Shown here: positions 37,917-46,132 of the stretch, piece after piece
Layout: every line of letters starts with the position of its first letter
Position numbering within the stretch: the first letter of the stretch is position 1
Assembly (NCBI GenBank): GCA_029834535.1
Contig: JAQMWT010000675.1
Coordinates: 62,001-126,000 of the forward strand
Origin: Chrysophaeum taylorii
Lineage: Eukaryota; Sar; Pelagophyceae; Pelagomonadales; Pelagomonadaceae
Reading direction: 5' to 3'
DNA length: 64,000 nucleotides
Position numbers and translations under genes: made by a program
The notes under the pieces: model-generated
Told to the model about the DNA's origin: nothing
Database searches by the model: none
What the model saw: only the letters and a program-made list of their open reading frames with translations

Positions 37917-38162
37917 GTGCGCCTGGAATTAGTCGGTATCCCGCGGACATCTCGTAGCAGTCGAAACAACGCGGCAAGTATCTGTCTGGACGTCTGGAAG
38001 AGGCGCGCCGGCGACCGGGAGTCAACGAGGAGGAAAGTGGGCACCTACTACTCAACGCTCGAAGAAGCCGTCGCCGCCATGGAGGAAGTTCGGAGGAGCC
38101 GAGGACGTACGCGAGACGGCCAAGGTATCAGACGCAAGTCGCGTCGAGAGCGACGTTGTTGA
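37917..38162 (+). pseudogene. AP2-like DNA-binding fragment (relic)
   Basis: The stretch around 38035-38096 translates KVGTYYSTLEEAVAAMEEVR. It is preceded by DVWKRRAGDRES, resembling the second half of AP2 domains ('...k.lGyydsleEAvaArr.A') found in algal AP2 and AP2-HNH proteins. No ATG or partner domain was found, so it is treated as a relic. Confidence 0.35.
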
Positions 38163-39119
38163 AGAGAGAGGCGCGCAGCCTCCAGCGAAGACGCCACGCC
38201 TAGTGGACTTGGGTTGCAGAAGTCTCTCAGGATCGGCCAAACCCGAATGATAAGCGCGAGGCGAACACGCTGCCGTCGAAGAAGACGGAGATTGACGGAA
38301 CTCACTTCTTCGAGCGCGCTAGAATCGAACGCCAGCGCGAGGCCGAGCACCTCAAGCGCAAGTACACATTCCACCGCACCATCGATGCGTCTGTTCTTTC
38401 CGCGGAGGAAACTCCGCGGTGATTTCGACTAGTTTATGTACTGGCCAGACCTCGCCACAGGGTCGTTGCATATATATTCAAGCATAGTCTGGAGGGAGGG
38501 CGAGCGCGGGTCGGCCTGGAGGCACTTTTGTACCTTCGCGCACCCCCCCAGGCCACTCTCTCGGCGACCCTATACGTTATACCGGTCGAAATACGCGGCG
38601 GGTATTTCGTTCGTTCGGTGTGAGAAAATCCGCAGCAGACTCAAAAAAAACGGTTTATTTTTATGGCTTTTACCACTGCCGAACTACCGAGATAAGGGAA
38701 AATTCGGACACCACCACCCAGAAGAAGACAGACAGACAGACAGACAGACAGGTGTCGCTCGCTCGCTCGCTCGCTCGCTCGCTCGCTACCAGTATCCGTA
38801 TCTAAGACATTGTGTGACGTGGTATTTTTGAGGAGGGTAAGGCTCATAATAAATGTGCACTTTTCCTATTTGGCGAAGAAAAGTATAGTATGTATCTAAG
38901 AGATCGTATGACGTGGTCGTGTATCGGGTAAGGCTCATTAAAGCTGCCCATTTGTAGTATAAAAGCTCTGGATGTAAGAGAGCACTACAGGGAGTTAGTT
39001 CACTATGGTGGTGGTGGTAAGAACGAATTTTCTTAATTTTAGGTGAAGTTCAAGGTCGTGACGCGATAAATGTTTGTATCCCCCACCCCAATATCAGCCC
39101 ACCGCATCACAGAGAAACG

Positions 39120-40610
39120 ATGTCGACGTCGTCGTCGTACGGGAGCGTGAGCGAGGAAAAAGAGCAAGAGGCGCCCTTGAAGGACGAGGAGGCGCCTCCG
39201 GCGAAGAATGGTCACGAGGAGAGTAATGGACACAGCCGGCAGTCGAACAACGGGCATATCGGCGGCGGCGGCAGCAGCGGTTCTTCGTCGTCTAGCGATA
39301 CGGTGATGTCGTTTTTCACCGTGTCGTACATCGTGCTGCTGGGGGACGCGACGCGGGGGCTGATGTTTCCGACGTTGTGGCCTCTGGTGTCGAGTTTGGG
39401 GGGCACCAAGACCAAGCAGGGCGTGATAGTGGCCGCGTTCTCGATGGGTCGGGTGGTCGTGTCGCCGTTCTACGGGGCTATCAGCTCGTATCGCGGGTAT
39501 CGAGACGTTCTGATCTTCGCACACCTCATCGTGGCGATGGGGGCCATCTGGTACACGAGAGTCGAGTCGCTGACGGGGCTGTTGGGGGCGCAAATTTGCC
39601 TCGGTCTCGGGTGCGGAACGTTGGGAGTTACGAGGTCTTACGTCGCCGAGTCCGTCCCAAAGCATCAGCGCACCATTTACCTCGGGAGGCTCACGGCGAT
39701 GCAATATGCCGGGTTCACGACCACCCCATTCCTGGGGTCCCTCATGTTCCATCTGGGTACCTACCTCGAGACAAAAATTTTAGAAGGCGGCTGGGAGGGC
39801 TACGTCTCGATCGACGCGCTCTCGTTTCCCGCGACGTTGATTTTTTTCGGTGCGATTCTCGCCTGCGTTCTGCTGATGCTCCCGACCTTTGTCGAACTCG
39901 CCCCCGAGAGGCGCACCAAACTCCAGAACCGCGGCACAAAAATCGTCAACGGCCACGCGCCGGCAGCTTCTTCGTTGGCGGCCGCGGCGGCGATTTCGAG
40001 AGGAACGCGACGACGAGAGGATATGTTTGCGGGCGTCGGCCTCATCTTGAACGTGATTACTAAGGGTGCGATCGGATGCTACGAGACGATCGGCGTCATG
40101 TACGCCACGGGTACCTTTGGCATGGCGCCGCCCGTCGTCGGCTACGTCGTCGGCGCCTGCGGCTTCCTCGGCGTCGCCGCCTTGCTCAGCTTTAAAATCT
40201 TCGCTAAATACGTCGACGACGTCCAGTTGATGACGGGCGGCATGGCGATCATGCTCCTGAGCTGCGTCCTCCTGATCGAGCGTCTCCGCCCCCCCTTTGT
40301 CTCGGTCCACGTCAGCCAAGTCGTCTGGGCGATAGCCGTCTTTCTCATGTACGCGATCGGATACCCCGTCGGACACACGGCCGTCATCGGCTGGTTCTCC
40401 AAGGCGATGGGCAAGCGCCCCCAGGGCTTCTTGATGGGCCTCTTCGCGAGCGCCGGGTCGGTCGCCCGCGTCGCCTTTCCTATTTTCACCGGGGTCGTCG
40501 CCCAGCGTTTCGACTCGGACGCGGTCTTCTTCGGACTGTTCTTAATGCTCGCGATAACCCTCGCCGTCATCGCCTGCTTCGCCGACTCCTTTAGGCACGC
40601 CGCCTACTAA
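39120..40610 (+). CDS. Major facilitator superfamily transporter (MFSD8/CLN7-like)
   Basis: This is 496 residues. A Ser/Gly/Glu-rich cytosolic N-terminus of ~60 residues is followed by 12 predicted helices. The loop after helix 2 reads AFSMGRVVVSPFYGAISSYR, the usual MFS 'G...D/R' region, and CLGLGCGTLGVTRSYVAESV matches the helix 5 region of MFSD8-like proteins. The central loop is basic with an Ala run. The substrate cannot be predicted; vacuolar/lysosomal placement is inferred only from the family resemblance. Confidence 0.75.
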   Translation: MSTSSSYGSVSEEKEQEAPLKDEEAPPAKNGHEESNGHSRQSNNGHIGGGGSSGSSSSSDTVMSFFTVSYIVLLGDATRGLMFPTLWPLVSSLGGTKTKQGVIVAAFSMGRVVVSPFYGAISSYRGYRDVLIFAHLIVAMGAIWYTRVESLTGLLGAQICLGLGCGTLGVTRSYVAESVPKHQRTIYLGRLTAMQYAGFTTTPFLGSLMFHLGTYLETKILEGGWEGYVSIDALSFPATLIFFGAILACVLLMLPTFVELAPERRTKLQNRGTKIVNGHAPAASSLAAAAAISRGTRRREDMFAGVGLILNVITKGAIGCYETIGVMYATGTFGMAPPVVGYVVGACGFLGVAALLSFKIFAKYVDDVQLMTGGMAIMLLSCVLLIERLRPPFVSVHVSQVVWAIAVFLMYAIGYPVGHTAVIGWFSKAMGKRPQGFLMGLFASAGSVARVAFPIFTGVVAQRFDSDAVFFGLFLMLAITLAVIACFADSFRHAAY

Positions 40611-41064
40611 TGCCGCCGCCGCCGCCGCCGCCGCCGCCGCTTATTCTTCCTTTTTTTTTCTCTCTTCGACCATTTTTTTGTTGACGCTTTCCTTGTCCGG
40701 TACCGCCCGGGCGGCGCCGCGCGGGCGTCGTTGGCCGCCGCGCTCTACCACCTCGGGGGTGTTGATTGAACGAATCAAACGACCCATTTAAGGCCCAGGC
40801 GGGCGCTCCACTCCACCAGTTGTTGTCGGAGTTCGACGACTCGCGCACCGTCTGTTTATCTTCTTCCTCCCAGTGTCCTCCTACCTTCGACGACGATGAG
40901 ATGAGATGAGATGAGATGACATCATCATCGTCGTCGCCCACACGCGCGGACGATCTTGCCCTTTCCCTCGTGGCACCATTCCTTCCAAAACCACACAGAA
41001 GCCTCCTGACAATTCGGGGGTCCTTTCTCTCTTTACGACGACAACGACGCCAATGTGACACGAA
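40611..41064. other. Convergent intergenic region with microsatellites
   Basis: It holds a GCC trinucleotide array beginning right after the MFS stop (40611-40640) and a GATGA pentamer array (about 40897-40919). No gene was supported; the minus-strand ORF across it translates repeats. Confidence 0.7.
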
Positions 41065-41454
41065 CTAATCATTATTATTAACGAGCCTCCGCCGCCGCTT
41101 GTTTGTTTTCTTCTCGAGGGCGACCTCGTCCAGAAACGCGGCCTCCGAAACGCGACCGTCGCCGCCGACCTCGACGCCCTCCGCCTCGAGCATCTTACGC
41201 TTCCGGTCGACGGCACCGCCCCGGTTCCACTGGCCGCCACTGCACCCGCCGAACCCACCGAGCCGCCGGTCGGCAGCAATGACTCGGTGACACGGCACGC
41301 TGCGATCCTGGCACCGCCGCATCGCGGACCCCACGCTCCGCGGCGAGGACCCCACCACTACCGCGACGGCGCCGTAGGACGTCGCCATGCCGCTCGGGAT
41401 CTGCCGCACGGCCTCGTACACTCTTGTTTCGAAAGCGGAACTCTTCCTGGACAT
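41065..41454 (-). CDS. O6-alkylguanine-DNA alkyltransferase, single-domain
   Basis: This is 129 residues from the ATG at 41454. It covers only the DNA-binding/active-site domain of MGMT/Ogt: FETRVYEAVRQIPSGMATSY, GSSPRSVGSAMRRCQDRSV and then the active-site motif PCHR with the acceptor Cys, followed by RLGGFGGC. The alkyltransferase-like (ATL) proteins, which lack activity, have Trp or another residue in place of this Cys, so direct repair of O6-alkylguanine is expected. The usual N-terminal domain is absent, and the C-terminus is a Lys/Arg-rich tail (KKTNKRRRR) that could be a nuclear signal. Confidence 0.88.
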   Translation of the reverse strand: MSRKSSAFETRVYEAVRQIPSGMATSYGAVAVVVGSSPRSVGSAMRRCQDRSVPCHRVIAADRRLGGFGGCSGGQWNRGGAVDRKRKMLEAEGVEVGGDGRVSEAAFLDEVALEKKTNKRRRRLVNNND

Positions 41455-41573
41455 CTTTCCTTACCCTATCATGTTGTGGTGGTGCGACGACCGACCATAA
41501 CGACAAATCTTGCTGCTCGCTCGCTCGCTCGTCTGGGCGTTGTGTGCGTACGTAAAAGGAGCTGGTTCCCACC

Positions 41574-41624
41574 AGAGGCGAGGCGAGGCGAGGCGAGGCG
41601 GGGCGAGGCGGGGCGAGACGAGTA
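41574..41624 (+). repeat. AGGCG/GCTCG repeats upstream of alkyltransferase gene
   Basis: A run of GAGGC pentamers lies at about 41576-41622, preceded by a GCTC array at 41515-41531. Both lie between the alkyltransferase and the cytochrome b561 stop. Confidence 0.8.
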
Positions 41625-41681
41625 AACATCCTTCTACTTTCGGATCGGCGGCGGCGGCGATGGTGTATCGTATCTCTCTCA

Positions 41682-42539
41682 TCAGACCATAGGGGAGGAG
41701 GAGCCCGACGAGGCGCCTTGAGGAGAGGGCGGCAGGGTCGCGAGGGGCTGGTAGGCCGTGTCGGAGTCCCTGCCGACCTTGAGGGAGAGGACACCGATTG
41801 CGAGGCAGAAGGCGGAGAGGAGGGCCGTCACGGAGACGCCGATCCCGAGTTTGCAGCCGAGGGGGAGGAGGGGGTAGTGGGCGGCGGGATTGGTGTCGGG
41901 CGCATCGAGGGAGGTATGGGGGGGATTCACGGCGTCGGCGTTGTGGTAATAGCCGCAGCCCATCCATGCCGTCTTCTCGGCGACCCCAGAGACAATGGCG
42001 ACGACCGAGCCAAAGTAGGTGAGGAAGCCAATCAAGACGTGGGGGGCGAGCAAAATAGACTTTTCGCGCTGCGACACGAAGACGTCGCTCAGAAAGGCGA
42101 GCGCGGCCACCAAGTACTGGGCAAAAAAGAGCACGCACACCGTGAGCCCGATGATTCCGTGGGCCGTGTAGAGGTTGGGGGCGTTGATCGCGTTGTGTTG
42201 CTCGAACACCGCGCGGAGCGCGAGACACACGCAAACGAGAGCACAGCCGTGGAGCGACGCGTGGAGTCGCTTGTTCCGCGGCCTGCCGAGCCGCGCGCTG
42301 CGGAACGCCTGGAGCCCAAACCCCATGCAGATCGTGTATCCCAGGACCATGAGCACGGGGTGCCAACTGAAGAGGTGCGACGCGTCGAGGCCACCCAGCA
42401 TTTTCATCCGTTGAGTTTCGCGGCCCGAGGCCCATCGAACCACCAACACTAACGCGATAACGGCGAGCACGCTTCCGCAGCGAAGCGCGACCGCCTGCGC
42501 ACCACTGATCTCCTTGGACACATCCCGTCGAGCTGCCAT
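41682..42539 (-). CDS. Cytochrome b561 (ascorbate-dependent transmembrane oxidoreductase)
   Basis: This is 285 residues with six predicted helices. The four haem-ligand histidines sit in the expected helices: SWHPVLMVLGY, NKRLHASLHGC, NLYTAHGIIGL and LLAPHVLIGF. The family moves electrons across membranes from cytosolic ascorbate to ferric iron or monodehydroascorbate. The loop after helix 5 (WMGCGYYHNADAVNPP) and the Ser/Pro-rich tail fit the family. The gene downstream on the same strand is the alkyltransferase; the DUF3598 gene lies 76 bp upstream. Confidence 0.92.
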   Translation of the reverse strand: MAARRDVSKEISGAQAVALRCGSVLAVIALVLVVRWASGRETQRMKMLGGLDASHLFSWHPVLMVLGYTICMGFGLQAFRSARLGRPRNKRLHASLHGCALVCVCLALRAVFEQHNAINAPNLYTAHGIIGLTVCVLFFAQYLVAALAFLSDVFVSQREKSILLAPHVLIGFLTYFGSVVAIVSGVAEKTAWMGCGYYHNADAVNPPHTSLDAPDTNPAAHYPLLPLGCKLGIGVSVTALLSAFCLAIGVLSLKVGRDSDTAYQPLATLPPSPQGASSGSSSPMV

Positions 42540-42615
42540 TTTCTGACAGCCAGAACGAAATCAATCCGTTCCGAATTTTTTTTTACCGTTTGTTTTTGGC
42601 AGCAGGGTCAGTCAG

Positions 42616-43497
42616 TCAGCAATGGACCTCGTCGACCTCGAGGGACAGGAGGCGGGGTGGGCGAAACCTTTCGCCTTTATCCTCGTCGGAAAAGGAAGAA
42701 GAGGGCTCGAGGGCGACCGCGCGCGCTTGCGCGCGCAACAGATGGCCGTCCCAAGGGAGCCAGGCCAGGCGGAAGGGGGCCGGGATCGCGGGGCGCAGGA
42801 GCGCGGGGGCAAAGAGGCGGATGGCGCCGGGGAGATGGAGGGTGTAGCTCGCCTCGGCCGATCTCTTGAGATGCCAGTCGTCGAGGCGCGTCGGCGTGAC
42901 GTGACCCTCCCCCGTTATGGTATCGCCCTCCCAATCGCGCTGCCACGCCGTCGGCGGAACTCCCCGCCAGAACGAAGCCTCGTCGACGCCCTTGGGCCTC
43001 TCGAGACCCTCCTCTTTCGCCTTGGTCGGGGCCCCCGTGCCGTCGCATCGTTCTCGACACACGATCGTTCGGTACAGCAGCATGGCCTCGACGCCATCTG
43101 GGTCGAAGGCTGGCGCGTGCTGAACCGTAACCCTCACCCGACTCGCGCCGTGCCGCAGCGAGAGCTCTGTCGAGACAAGCCCCGACCGCAGGAGCGACGG
43201 CCCGCACACCATGCCTGCGCCCGCGCATTGCTGCTTCCCCAAATTATCGGGCGTGTACGTCGCAACGGGAATTGTCTGGTCACCAACGCGCAAAGTGTGC
43301 CGCGCTCGGTTCTCTGGTTCTAGTTCCAAAATCCACGAAGCTTCTGTCTCGCTCTGAACGACGCCGTGCTGATCGTAGGTCGTCCACACCCCCTCCCAAT
43401 TACCCGTTTGCGACGTCAGCGACGCCCATTGCGGCGTAAGTCCGGACGCCGAACCGATCAATGCCAACAGAAGCATCTTTTTTTGCTTCAAACACAT
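42616..43497 (-). CDS. DUF3598-type protein, probably plastid-targeted
   Basis: This is 293 residues from the ATG at 43497 (an alternative ATG at 43476 gives a cleaner signal peptide, MLLLALIGSASG). WEGVWTTYDQHGVV, ASWILELEPENR and then an antiparallel beta-rich region ending HLLRAQARAVALEPSSSF match the DUF3598 family of cyanobacteria and plastids, which has a lipocalin/calycin-like fold. Biochemical function is unknown. Targeting to the plastid is inferred from the signal peptide and the family distribution. Confidence 0.7.
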   Translation of the reverse strand: MCLKQKKMLLLALIGSASGLTPQWASLTSQTGNWEGVWTTYDQHGVVQSETEASWILELEPENRARHTLRVGDQTIPVATYTPDNLGKQQCAGAGMVCGPSLLRSGLVSTELSLRHGASRVRVTVQHAPAFDPDGVEAMLLYRTIVCRERCDGTGAPTKAKEEGLERPKGVDEASFWRGVPPTAWQRDWEGDTITGEGHVTPTRLDDWHLKRSAEASYTLHLPGAIRLFAPALLRPAIPAPFRLAWLPWDGHLLRAQARAVALEPSSSFSDEDKGERFRPPRLLSLEVDEVHC

Positions 43498-43626
43498 TCC
43501 GTTCGACACACAAAACCAACGGATTGTTGTCTCGGAGCCAGCCACACCTGATGTCATAAGTTCAAATAATAATAATATTATTATTATTAACCTTATTAAT
43601 AATAATAATAATAATAAGGCTCTGTC

Positions 43627-43703
43627 TGTCTTTAAATGTCGACTGCTAAGCCTAAGAGGGGGGTGTGTGTGGGGAGCATGAAGGATGTGGGTGGGTTTGT
43701 GGG
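43627..43703 (+). repeat. Left arm of a 71-bp inverted repeat
   Basis: It reads inward from TGTCTTTAAATGTCGACTG. It is identical to the reverse complement of 44215-44285 over 71 bp, except for a 6-bp duplication (CCTAAG) in this arm. Confidence 0.9.
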
Positions 43704-43800
43704 GTATGAGGGATGTGCCTGACGGGCGGAGATAAGTACGCAGGACCTAGTCGGGGTAATAATGGTGTCAATCAAAATGCCAAGATTTCGAAAAGATAAC

Positions 43801-44145
43801 TAACTAACTAACTAACTTCGGACCTCTCCCGGGCATGGGAGCCAGGCTGGGCCGGCAGTAGCCGGTCCAGGATCACAGAGCAAAAATCACACAGTTGGGG
43901 TAGGCGAGGGATGGAAGTGCATGGATGGCGGACCGCCACTGCGCGCGGTCTTGTGCGAGGTCGTGCCACGAGTTGAAGGGGATGTCGCATTTCCGGAGTG
44001 CCTTGGCGAGCGACCTCCCGTATGTCATCTGCGGAGCCCCCGGTGGGCGCTTGGAGCGGGCCCAAGACGAGAGCATCTTGCGAGGGAGTCGGGCGAAGGG
44101 CATGCGGGCGAAAAGATACCACTCTTTAAAGTCTTTTTTTCCCAC
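43801..44145 (-). mobile_element. 3' end of a non-LTR retrotransposon (LINE) with tetranucleotide tail
   Basis: The minus strand encodes KEWYLFARMPFARLPRKMLS, RPPGAPQMTYGRSLAKALRK and FNSWHDLAQDRAQWRSAIHA, stopping at 43873. This is the C-terminal 'R.p.G.p...w...l...L......dW..lAqDR..W' segment of LINE reverse-transcriptase polyproteins. About 55 bp of 3' UTR and a TTAG-type tail (43799-43817) follow. The 5' portion is missing. It lies wholly inside the inverted repeat. Confidence 0.8.
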
Positions 44146-44214
44146 CAGAGAAGCTCGCTCAACAGGACAAACTACTTAAGAATTCGCAAGCAGCAGACAG
44201 ACAGACAGAGCCTG

Positions 44215-44285
44215 CCCACAAACCCACCCACATCCTTCATGCTCCCCACACACACCCCCCTCTTAGCAGTCGACATTTAAAGACA
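44215..44285 (-). repeat. Right arm of the 71-bp inverted repeat
   Basis: Perfect reverse complement of the left arm apart from the 6-bp duplication in that arm. The arms enclose 511 bp that include the LINE end. Confidence 0.9.
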
Positions 44286-45085
44286 CCATTATGAAGCAGA
44301 ACCATTCTGATGATGATGACAACGACCTGGTACTCCCTCGCTCAAACTTATAACGTGACAACTGGCGACAACAAATCAACTCGTCCCCCTTTCTATTCCC
44401 CCCGTCTCAGACTCTACTCCCGCGCGCCATGAGGCTGGGATTAGTACTTACGCCCCATGCATTGGGCTTTGCCTCCAGCTAGATACTTTACGCAGAACCT
44501 CACGCGGAGCGCGATCAAAATAGAAGCCTATCGCGGAGAGCGATGAGTGCCGGAGTCGGAGCAGTCGACGCTCGAGGGGGGACAGACCGCGAATGCGAAC
44601 GTCGGCATGGCGCGGACAAAGGCGGTTGAACGGAACGCGCAGACCTGGCACGAGAAAGTTGTTGAAGCCAAAACAAAGTCGACCTATTCATTGCACGAAC
44701 CATGGCATTGTGCTGAGCGTCTTTGTGAAGCAGAGAGCGGACGAACGCCTGGATCGAGGCACGCGAAAACCGTATCTTCGATCTGTTCATTACCATCTTT
44801 TTCACCCAGCAGAGAGGAACTGCGAGCTACCGACCAATCCCATCTTCCAGATCGTCACTACCGATCCTCAGCAGATCCCCAGCGCCTTGAAGCCAGCGAA
44901 GACCATCGCGTGACCTCACGCGAGAACCGGTTTCGCCCCGGGCGGTTAGGCTAGGTCCAATCACGGCCGTCCAACTGCTTTTAACGAACGAACGAGCGAG
45001 CGAGCGAGCGAGCGAGCCAAGAAGAGTACTCGCGTGCTTTCGAGGGGTGGCTTCCCCTGCTCGCTCGATCGCACCTCCAGGGAGC

Positions 45086-45955
45086 CTAAAGCACAATTCG
45101 CTCCGTCGCTTGGTCGTCGGGGGGTTTGGACTCTTCGTCGTCGACGTAGGATAGTTCGATCGAAAGCACCTCTGGCGGTGCCCAAGCCCCCGGAAGGCGT
45201 CGCGATAGACGGGAACACGATGACGCCGCTCGTAGTTCGTCCATCATTCGTGCGGACGGGCGTTCTCCGGGAGGCGTATCCGCGTTCGCGTAGCATCGGC
45301 GCGCGAAGCTGTAAGCGCAGACGCAGACGGTAGACCCAGCGAACAGCAGCACGGCAGCCAAGGTGGCGACGTAGACATCAGTGTTCTCGTAAAGTTTGAG
45401 TGCGAGCGCGCAAAGCAGGCTAGGGATCGCGAGATGGGGCGCGCCGGCCGTCGCCGAGCGCAACATATCGGTTTTGAGGAGGAAATACTCGCACTGCAAA
45501 AAGCGGTTGGACGCGAGGAGGCGCGTTGCCATGCGGGCGCAGAGCGTGTTGACGAGGAGGCCGCAGAAGCTCGAGATGCAGACGGCGAGCATTAGGACGA
45601 CGTAGCACCACGGCATCCACGCGCGCGGGTAGTCGCGTCGGTTCGTTTTTGTGATGAAGAGGACTGTAATCGCGAAGCCACCGGCAATAGCGCACGCGGT
45701 CGCCTCCGACGTCATAATTTCGACGCGCTGCTTGATCATTATAACCTCCTCCTCCTCCTCCTCCTCCTGGGGACTACCGCCCCGAAGCGCGTCGTCGTGC
45801 TGAATTGCGCGCAGTTTTTTGACTCTCCTTTCTTCGTTTTCGCGAAACTTGGCACGGCGTCCGATGACCGCGCGTGGCTGGTGCTCCTCTTCTTGCCTCT
45901 CGTACGACGTCCCCCCACGTCGACGGCCTCGGGGCGGAGACGACGACGACGACAT
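45086..45955 (-). CDS. Four-transmembrane protein, possibly Orai-like
   Basis: This is 289 residues from the ATG at 45955; the frame upstream has only GTG. A charged N-terminus with a Glu run precedes four helices: TSEATACAIAGGFAITVLFI, WCYVVLMLAVCISSFCGLLV, HLAIPSLLCALALKL and VYVATLAAVLLFAGSTVCVC. Helix number, the '.sA..aGFA' wording of helix 1 and the long loop-free helix 2 recall Orai calcium channels, but the pore glutamate is not evident, so this is only a suggestion. It diverges from HSP90 with 177 bp between ATGs. Confidence 0.5.
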   Translation of the reverse strand: MSSSSSPPRGRRRGGTSYERQEEEHQPRAVIGRRAKFRENEERRVKKLRAIQHDDALRGGSPQEEEEEEEVIMIKQRVEIMTSEATACAIAGGFAITVLFITKTNRRDYPRAWMPWCYVVLMLAVCISSFCGLLVNTLCARMATRLLASNRFLQCEYFLLKTDMLRSATAGAPHLAIPSLLCALALKLYENTDVYVATLAAVLLFAGSTVCVCAYSFARRCYANADTPPGERPSARMMDELRAASSCSRLSRRLPGAWAPPEVLSIELSYVDDEESKPPDDQATERIVL

Positions 45956-46132
45956 TTTTTCACACACACGATGGGGAAAAGAGCTAGGGTAAGTTGTTCT
46001 AAACTAAAAGGGAGGGTAATTATTATTATTGTACGATCACAAGTTGAATCGCCAGCCAGGCAACAAGGGTATTTATTGATTGAGGAATAAAAGAAACACA
46101 AAAGCTTCGTTTGTTCGCTGAAGAAAGAAGGA

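Larger units (their letters stand above)
36724..39119. other. 2.4-kb repeat- and fragment-rich region
   Basis: It contains the palindrome TGACGTCA at 36760-36767 (37 bp upstream of the glycosyltransferase ATG), AGAC arrays at about 36948-36967 and 38727-38750, and a GCTC array at about 38757-38787. It also holds two coding-like plus-strand fragments, listed separately. No intact gene was seen. The last part should be the MFS-transporter promoter. Confidence 0.6.
43498..45085. other. 1.6-kb transposon-derived region
   Basis: It holds an AT-trinucleotide palindrome (about 43562-43619), the inverted-repeat structure and LINE end listed below, an AGAC array (44193-44209), and a CGAG array (about 44985-45015). 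The plus frame at 44547-44950 looks partly coding (ANANVGMARTKAVERNAQTW) but begins from GTG and has no family. Confidence 0.6.
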
